Below are positions 58,939 to 64,000 of a DNA stretch of 64,000 nucleotides, in pieces. The DNA comes from Saccharopolyspora galaxeae (GTDB taxonomy: Bacteria > Actinomycetota > Actinomycetes > Mycobacteriales > Pseudonocardiaceae): assembly GCF_016526145.1 (NCBI RefSeq), contig NZ_JADDUE010000008.1, positions 1 through 64,000 of the forward strand. The letters run 5' to 3'. The notes under the pieces were generated by a model. The model saw only the letters and a list, made by a program, of their open reading frames with translations. It was not told the DNA's origin and searched no databases. The position numbers were made by a program, and so were the translations under genes. Position 1 is the first letter of the stretch. The number at the start of each line of letters is the position of its first letter.

Positions 58939-59988
58939 TCACGCGCCGATGGTGGCGGTGTCGATGACGAAGCGGTAGCGGACGTCGCTGTTCTCGACCC
59001 GCTCGTAGGCGGTGTTGACCTGGTCGGCGGAGATCAGCTCGATCTCCGCGCCGATGCCGTGCTCGGCGCAGAAGTCCAGCATCTCCTGGGTCTCCGGCAG
59101 CCCGCCGATCATCGATCCGGCCAGCACCTTGTTGCCCGCCAGCAGCGAGAAGGCGTTGTAGGACAGCGGTTCGCCGGGCGCACCGACGTTGACCATCGCG
59201 CCGCCGACGCGCAGCAGCCCGAGGTAGGAGTCGACCGGGAGGTTCGCCGAGACCGTGTTCAGGATCAGGTCGAAGCGCCCGCGCAGGGTCTCGAAGGTCG
59301 ACTCGTCGGCGGTGGCGAAGTAGTCCTGCGCGCCGAGCTTGAGCCCGTCCTCCTGCTTCTTGAGGCTCTGGCTGAGCACCGTCACCTCGGCGCCCATCGC
59401 CGCGGCCAGCTTCACCGCCACGTGCCCGAGCCCGCCGAGACCGATCACGGCGACCCGCTTGCCGGGCGCGGCCCCCCACTGGCGCAGCGGGGAGTAGGTG
59501 GTGATGCCTGCGCACAGCAGCGGAGCGGCGACGTCGAGCCCGATGCCGTCCGGGATCCGGCAGACGAAGGCGTCCTTGACCACGACCTGCTTGCTGTAGC
59601 CGCCGTAGGTGTTCTCGCCGTCGAAGCCGACGCCGTTGTAGGTCTGCACGTTGCCCTGGACGCAGAACTGCTCGGTGCCCTGCTGGCAGTACTCGCACTC
59701 GCCGCAGGAGTCGACCATGCAGCCCACGCCGACCCGGTCGCCGACCTGGTACTTCGTCACGTCCGAGCCGACCGCGGCGACCACGCCGGCGATCTCGTGG
59801 CCGGGCACCATCGGGAAGATGCCCTCGCCCCAGTCGCCCTTGGCCTGGTGGATGTCGCTGTGGCAGATGCCCGCGTAGGCGATGTCGATCAATACGTCGT
59901 CCGGACGCAGATCACGTCGCGCGATCGTCGTCGGCGCGAGGGGTGCCCCCGGCGTCGGCGCGGCGATAGCGTGCGTGGTCGTGCTCAT
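58939..59988 (-). CDS. Zinc-dependent alcohol dehydrogenase (MDR family)
   Basis: GGAGGG sits 3 bases before the ATG. The 349-residue protein has [15 protein letters not shown] with the catalytic Cys, GHEIAG, the four-Cys structural zinc lobe ([15 protein letters not shown]) and the NAD(P) loop [11 protein letters not shown]. These fit the cinnamyl-alcohol-dehydrogenase-like aldehyde reductases. It is divergent from a TetR gene that likely controls it. Confidence 0.92.
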   Translation of the reverse strand: MSTTTHAIAAPTPGAPLAPTTIARRDLRPDDVLIDIAYAGICHSDIHQAKGDWGEGIFPMVPGHEIAGVVAAVGSDVTKYQVGDRVGVGCMVDSCGECEYCQQGTEQFCVQGNVQTYNGVGFDGENTYGGYSKQVVVKDAFVCRIPDGIGLDVAAPLLCAGITTYSPLRQWGAAPGKRVAVIGLGGLGHVAVKLAAAMGAEVTVLSQSLKKQEDGLKLGAQDYFATADESTFETLRGRFDLILNTVSANLPVDSYLGLLRVGGAMVNVGAPGEPLSYNAFSLLAGNKVLAGSMIGGLPETQEMLDFCAEHGIGAEIELISADQVNTAYERVENSDVRYRFVIDTATIGA

Positions 59989-60081
59989 GAACCCTCCAAG
60001 GAACAGCTCTGCGAAGGGCTCGCGTGAGAGCCCTCTTACATCAATACATAGCGGCACGGCCACTTATTCCGACCGGAGGAC

Positions 60082-60702
60082 GTGATCCACGGCATGGGCG
60101 GCAAGTACCACCACGGCGACCTGCGGGCCGCGCTCGTGCGCAGTTCGCTGGAGCTGATCGCCGAACGGGGCGTGGCCGGTTTCTCGGTCGCCGAGGCGGC
60201 CCGGCGGGCCAACGTCAGCCCCGGCGCGCCGTACCGGCACTTCCCGGAACGCGAGAGCCTGCTGGCCGCCGTCGCCACCACGACCGCCCAGCTGCTCACC
60301 GAGCGCGTGCAGCACGCCGCCGAGCAGCACACCGACGCCGCGGACGCGCTCGCCGCCGCGGCCGGGGCCTACACCGAGTACCTGATCGAACGCCGCGCCG
60401 GGATGCACCTGATCTACGCCGACGGCCTGCACGGTCCCCGGTACGCCGAGCTGCACGAGCAGACCCGGCGGCTGACCGACCAGTTCCTGCTGCGCTGCCT
60501 GGAGGTTTCGGACACGCCGCAGGACGCCCTGGAGCTGATGGAGCAGCTGTTCACCCAGGCGCACGGCTACGGCATGTTCTGGCTCGACGGCGTCTTCGCC
60601 AAGCACGGCTACTCCGCGGAACTGGTCGTGCGCAAATCCACCCGCGCAGCCCGCAGCGCGATCTACGGGCATCGGCTCGCGGGGGACCCGAGCCGTCTTT
60701 AG
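60082..60702 (+). CDS. TetR/AcrR-family regulator
   Basis: The 206-residue protein has the HTH region FSVAEAARRANVSPGAPYRHF, cited by its core ANVSPGAPYRHFPERESL, and a TetR_C_33-like C-terminal domain. The start is uncertain: GTG 60082 is only 2 bases after GGAGG, while ATG 60094 is 14 after it. It is divergent from the alcohol dehydrogenase gene across a 93-bp gap with an AT-rich TTACATCAATACATAG stretch that may be its operator. Confidence 0.88.
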   Translation: MIHGMGGKYHHGDLRAALVRSSLELIAERGVAGFSVAEAARRANVSPGAPYRHFPERESLLAAVATTTAQLLTERVQHAAEQHTDAADALAAAAGAYTEYLIERRAGMHLIYADGLHGPRYAELHEQTRRLTDQFLLRCLEVSDTPQDALELMEQLFTQAHGYGMFWLDGVFAKHGYSAELVVRKSTRAARSAIYGHRLAGDPSRL

Positions 60703-60751
60703 GTCGTCACTAAGGAGTTTTTCCAGAAAGGTCTGCGTGGCGGTGCCGGTA

Positions 60752-60850
60752 GCGGAACCTCAGCGCCTTCCTCGCTCCGGGATCGATTTCTGACGTATGC
60801 CCATACGCGGCGAAATCGCTGTCCTCGCGAGGAAGCCGCTGAGAACCCGC
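60752..60850. repeat. Large nested inverted repeat between convergent genes
   Basis: Outer 23-base arms (60752-60774 with 60828-60850) match at 19 positions; a middle 7-bp stem pairs 60784-60790 with 60812-60818; an inner 6-bp stem pairs 60794-60799 with 60802-60807. A further 8-bp stem, 60881-60888 with 60892-60899, follows. The 239-bp gap 60703-60941 holds only this structure. Confidence 0.7.
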
Positions 60851-60941
60851 CGCGGTGCCGGTTGCTTGCATGGCCACTGCTCAGCGGCTCCGCCGCTGAC
60901 AAGACAAGACCAAAGATCGTACTGAAACGAAGTGCTGCCGG

Positions 60942-62165
60942 TCAGTCCCGCTCGGCGGCGCTGATCGCCTCGGTGGACCCCTGGCGTTGGCGGTTGGCCA
61001 CCAGCCGCGGGCCGGCCGACGCACCGCCGCGGTCCATCCGGCCCGCGGTCAGCGCGAAGGCGAGCCCCACGAGCGTGAGCACCACGCCGATGATCGCGGG
61101 CGAGGTGTAACCGAACCCGGCGCTGATCCCGACGCCGCCGAGCCACGCCCCGCCCGCGTTGGCGAGGTTGAACGCCGAGTGGTTCGAGGCGGCGGCCATC
61201 GTCGGCGCGTTGCCCGCCTTCTGCATGATCAGCACTTGCAGCGGGGCGGTCACGCCGAACCCGGCCGCGCCCAGCACCACCGTCATCAGCACCGCCGACC
61301 ACGCGGTGTGCACGGCGAAGCTGAACACCAGCAGCACGACCGCCAGCGTGGCCAGCGCACCGTAGATCGTCGGCCGCAGCGCCCGATCGCCCAGCGGCCC
61401 CACCACGAGCGAGCCCGCGGTCATGCCGACGCCGAACAGCGCCAGCACCACCGGCACCGCGGACTCGGGCAGCCCGGCGAGCCCGGTCATCATCGGCGAG
61501 ATGTAGCTGTAGACCGCGAACACGCCCGCGAAGCCGAACACGCCGGTGACCAGGCCGAGCACCACCTGGCGCGTGCCGAGGGCGGACAGCTCGCGCTTGA
61601 GGCCGATCCCCTGCGGCATCGGCACGCTCGGCACGAACGCCAGCACTCCGAGCACGGCCAGCGCGCCGATCGCGGCCACCACCAGGAAAGCCGCCCGCCA
61701 GCCGAACAGCTGCCCCAGGAACGTGCCGCCGGGAACGCCGACGATGTTGGCGACGGTCAGCCCGAGCAGCACGCGCGCCACCGCCGTCGCCTGCTTCGCC
61801 GGTCCCACCAGGTGCGCGGCGACGAGGGTTCCCGCGCCGAGGAAGGCGCCGTGCGGGAGCCCCGCCAGCATCCGTGCGACGAACACGGTCCCGTACCCGG
61901 GCGCAAACGCGGTGGCGAGGTTGCCGAGCGCGAAGATCCCCAGGAACAGCACCAGCGCGTTCTTGCGCGGCAACCGGGTGCTCAACGCCGTGAGCAGCGG
62001 TGCGCCGAGCACGACGCCGAGCGCGTAGGCGGAGACCAGGTTCCCCGCGTCGGCGACCGGGACGGACAGCCCTGCCGCCACTTGCGGCAGCAGCCCCATG
62101 ATCACGAATTCGGTGGTGCCGATGGCGAACGCGCCCAGGGCGAGCGCGAGCAACGCCGGAGCCAT
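60942..62165 (-). CDS. MFS transporter, drug:proton antiporter-1-like exporter
   Basis: The ATG at 62165 is preceded by AAAGG. The 407-residue protein has 12 predicted membrane segments, GTTEFVIMGLLPQVA in segment 1, a loop LSTRLPRKNAL after segment 2 and GLPHGAFLGAGTLVA in segment 4. This fits the AraJ/PbuE-type DHA1 group that exports sugars, purines or drugs. It stands alone, converging with a TetR gene and divergent from a LacI-type regulator. The substrate is unknown. Confidence 0.88.
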   Translation of the reverse strand: MAPALLALALGAFAIGTTEFVIMGLLPQVAAGLSVPVADAGNLVSAYALGVVLGAPLLTALSTRLPRKNALVLFLGIFALGNLATAFAPGYGTVFVARMLAGLPHGAFLGAGTLVAAHLVGPAKQATAVARVLLGLTVANIVGVPGGTFLGQLFGWRAAFLVVAAIGALAVLGVLAFVPSVPMPQGIGLKRELSALGTRQVVLGLVTGVFGFAGVFAVYSYISPMMTGLAGLPESAVPVVLALFGVGMTAGSLVVGPLGDRALRPTIYGALATLAVVLLVFSFAVHTAWSAVLMTVVLGAAGFGVTAPLQVLIMQKAGNAPTMAAASNHSAFNLANAGGAWLGGVGISAGFGYTSPAIIGVVLTLVGLAFALTAGRMDRGGASAGPRLVANRQRQGSTEAISAAERD

Positions 62166-62281
62166 AGAACATGACCTTTCACGACGGGATGAGATCGGGA
62201 AGCGGCGGCACGACACCGGGCCGACCACGCGGCACCCGCCCTGGCGCTCGGGCGATCGGGACCGACCGCGGAGCAGCTCTT

Positions 62282-62295
62282 TTAGCACGTGCCAA
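62282..62295. promoter_or_regulatory. CACGTG-centred palindrome between the MFS and LacI genes
   Basis: TTAGCACGTGCCAA is palindromic at 12 of 14 positions, with a perfect GCACGTGC core at 62285-62292. It lies in the 295-bp gap between the exporter and the LacI gene and has the central CG expected of LacI-family sites. The rest of the gap has no gene. Confidence 0.5.
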
Positions 62296-62460
62296 ATACA
62301 GGGTTCCAGTCGATCCGCGCGGCCTTCAAGCCACGCCCCTGTGATGTGACTCGCGAGCACTCGCGGCAACGGCGACGAGTACCCTGCCGGTGACCGCGCG
62401 GCCGTCCGGAGCGACAAGTCAGCAGCGGCCGGTCGGACGGGTCGGCCAGGAGGAACGGGA

Positions 62461-63498
62461 ATGCCAGGTCCGCAGGACCGGAACACCGCCCGTGGCAAGC
62501 GCCCCACCATGGCCGATGTCGCAGCCGAGGCGGGTGTCTCGCGCCAGACCGTCTCGCTGGTCCTCGGCGACAAGCCGGGGCCGAACCCCCGCACCAGGCA
62601 ACACGTCCTGCGCGTCGCCGAAGACCTCGGTTTCCACGCCGACATCGCCGCCCAGCTGCTGCGCCGCGCACGCAGCCGCCAGCTCGGCGTGCTGTTCACG
62701 CTGGGGCATTCGCTGGACCCGCACGTCGTGGAAGCGCTCTACGCCGCGGCTTCACGGCTCGACTACAGCATCGTGCTCAGCGCGATCCTGCCCAGCCGCA
62801 ACGTGCGCCACACCGTCGACGAGCTGCTCGGACTGCGCTGCGAAGCGCTGATCCTCATCGGGCTGGCCGTGGAGGCGCCCGCGCACCTCGGCCGGATCGC
62901 CGAGCGCATTCCCGTGGTCGAGATCGGCCAGCACACCGGCGCCGCCGGGATCGACAGCGTGCGCACCGATGACACCGGAGGCGCTCGGCTGGCCGTCGGC
63001 CACCTCATCGGCCTCGGACACCGCAAGATCGCGCACGTCGACGGCGGAACGCTGCCGGGAGCCGCGCAACGCCGCGACGGCTACCGCGCGGCCATGCGCG
63101 AGCACGGGCTCGACGCGCACATCGAGGTCCTGCCCGGCGACTACACCGAGGAGTCCGGAGCCGACGCGGCACGGGAACTGCTCAGCAGGCTCGACCTGCC
63201 CACGGCGGTCCTGGCGGGCAACGACCTGTGCGCCGGCGGCTTGATCACCACGCTGCTGCGGGCCGGGGTCCACGTCCCCGGCGACATCTCCGTGGTCGGC
63301 TACGACGACAGCCACAGCGCCGGTCTGTCCTATGTGGACCTCACTACGGTGCACCAGGACACCGGGCGGATGGCGGAGTTCGCCATCCGCTCCTGCACCG
63401 AACGCCTCGACGAGCAACGCGCCACGAGCACCGACGTCGTGCTGACTCCCGAACTCACGGTGCGCGGCAGCACGAGCCCACCCCGCGCAACGGACTGA
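62461..63498 (+). CDS. LacI-family transcriptional regulator
   Basis: GGAGGAACGGG precedes the ATG. The 345-residue protein has the LacI HTH MADVAAEAGVSRQTVSLVL at 17-35 and a periplasmic-binding-protein-like effector domain with GLGHRKIAHVDG, AVLAGNDLCAGGL and GDISVVGYDDSHSAGL. It probably controls a sugar-related target. The adjacent MFS exporter and the palindrome in front of it suggest local control. No sugar catabolic genes follow directly. Confidence 0.92.
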   Translation: MPGPQDRNTARGKRPTMADVAAEAGVSRQTVSLVLGDKPGPNPRTRQHVLRVAEDLGFHADIAAQLLRRARSRQLGVLFTLGHSLDPHVVEALYAAASRLDYSIVLSAILPSRNVRHTVDELLGLRCEALILIGLAVEAPAHLGRIAERIPVVEIGQHTGAAGIDSVRTDDTGGARLAVGHLIGLGHRKIAHVDGGTLPGAAQRRDGYRAAMREHGLDAHIEVLPGDYTEESGADAARELLSRLDLPTAVLAGNDLCAGGLITTLLRAGVHVPGDISVVGYDDSHSAGLSYVDLTTVHQDTGRMAEFAIRSCTERLDEQRATSTDVVLTPELTVRGSTSPPRATD

Positions 63499-63525
63499 TC
63501 CGGGCGCTCAGGAGTCAGCCGGGGA

Positions 63526-63563
63526 CTCAGGGGCCGGTCGGGCGCTCAGGGGCCGGTCGGGCG
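63526..63563. repeat. Tandem 19-bp repeat
   Basis: CTCAGGGGCCGGTCGGGCG occurs twice in perfect tandem (63526-63544, 63545-63563), with a degenerate unit on each side. It fills the gap between the convergent LacI and SorC-type regulator genes. Confidence 0.75.
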
Positions 63564-63586
63564 CTCACCGATCAGCCCGGGCGCGC

Positions 63587-64000
63587 TCAACCGAGCGCCA
63601 GCAGCTCGCCCGCGACCCTGGCGTCGGTGACCAGCCCGTGGATCAACCCGGAGCGGATCGCGGCGAGCACCGCCTTGATCTTCGCACTGCCGCCGCCGAC
63701 GGCGATCACCTCGGGAATCTCGCGCAGCCGGGCGGTCGGCACGGCGATGCAGCGGTCCTCCAGCCCCTCGACGACCTCGCCGTCCGAGTTGAGCAGCGTC
63801 CCGCAGATCTCGGCCCGCACTCCCCGGCCGGAGAGCTTGCGCCGCTCCTCCACCCGCAGCGAATCGTGCAGCTGCGAGTCCGGCGGGTCCCAGCTGCCGA
63901 CGCCGACCACCGCGCGGGTCACCATCCCGTGCAGTTCGAGCGCCCGGGAGATCCCGGCCTGCCCGCGCAGCCCGCGCGCCGTGGCCGCGTCGGCGACCAC
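63587..64000 (-). CDS. SorC/DeoR-type sugar-binding regulator, C-terminal part (runs off the right edge)
   Basis: The last 137 codons are present. RALELHGMVTRAVVGVGSWD, GVRAEICGTLLNSDGEVVEG (core AEICGTLLNSDG), and VIAVGGGSAKIKAVLAAIRSG with LVTDARVAGELL are the sugar-phosphate-binding SorC domain (PF04198 type). The N-terminal HTH and start lie beyond position 64000. Such proteins respond to phosphorylated sugars. Its targets are probably the genes further right. Confidence 0.88.
   Translation of the reverse strand: MVADAATARGLRGQAGISRALELHGMVTRAVVGVGSWDPPDSQLHDSLRVEERRKLSGRGVRAEICGTLLNSDGEVVEGLEDRCIAVPTARLREIPEVIAVGGGSAKIKAVLAAIRSGLIHGLVTDARVAGELLALG

Overview
The window is high-GC DNA with actinomycete-type gene starts (GTG and TTG are common, and many genes have no Shine-Dalgarno). 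Mycofactocin-coupled oxidoreductase, DUF574 methyltransferase, DUF3099, TioE-like MerR and BioQ-type genes all point to an actinomycete. The family Pseudonocardiaceae (for example Saccharopolyspora) is an inference from gene content and word usage, not something proved here. It reads as an ordinary chromosomal arm rich in catabolic operons. I see no rRNA, tRNA, insertion sequence, prophage or CRISPR array.

Layout. 1-209 is the 5' end of ahcY with a structured leader. 597-14417 is a catabolic region for a hydrophobic substrate: acyl-CoA ligase, old-yellow-enzyme reductase, SDRs, a KstR-like TetR regulator, a secreted lipase-like lipoprotein, HsaA-like and HsaD-like enzymes, IclR regulator, LLM flavin oxidoreductase, SnoaL-like protein, P450 and an HSL-type esterase. 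14528-15181 is a LexA-type repressor. 15632-21970 is a complete L-rhamnose operon (transporter, mutarotase, isomerase, aldolase/dehydrogenase fusion, kinase). 22139-25689 is a GntR-controlled dicarboxylate transporter plus a fumarase-superfamily lyase. 25878-29253 holds a P450, a double MerR regulator and an erythromycin-esterase-family enzyme. 29552-32401 is a small regulatory cassette whose XRE/TPR gene carries an in-frame amber codon. 32610-43599 is mixed: a glycosidase-like lipoprotein, sulfotransferase, two SDRs, adenosine deaminase family, VOC proteins, two DUF574 methyltransferases and an isocitrate-lyase-family enzyme. 43712-48104 is a TetR-controlled molybdenum hydroxylase. 48238-54765 is a GntR-controlled operon that best fits D-apionate breakdown through L-erythrulose. 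56024-58884 is bioF, bioB and a BioQ-type repressor. 58939-64000 has an alcohol dehydrogenase with TetR, an MFS exporter, a LacI regulator and a partial SorC-type regulator.

How the parts work together. Several operons are translationally coupled by ATGA, GTGA or TGATG overlaps, and several carry a divergent or adjacent regulator with a visible palindromic operator (dctA, molybdenum hydroxylase, apionate and biotin units). The apionate operon is the most interesting unit: every junction is a 4-base ATGA overlap, including both ends of a 23-codon reading frame between the predicted L-erythrulose kinase and its isomerase. A dispersed 51-bp hairpin family sits just after gene ends, at two convergent junctions and once as a tandem pair, and looks like a terminator family. 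Many genes start 6-9 bases after a TANNNT box with no ribosome-binding site, which is the leaderless layout.
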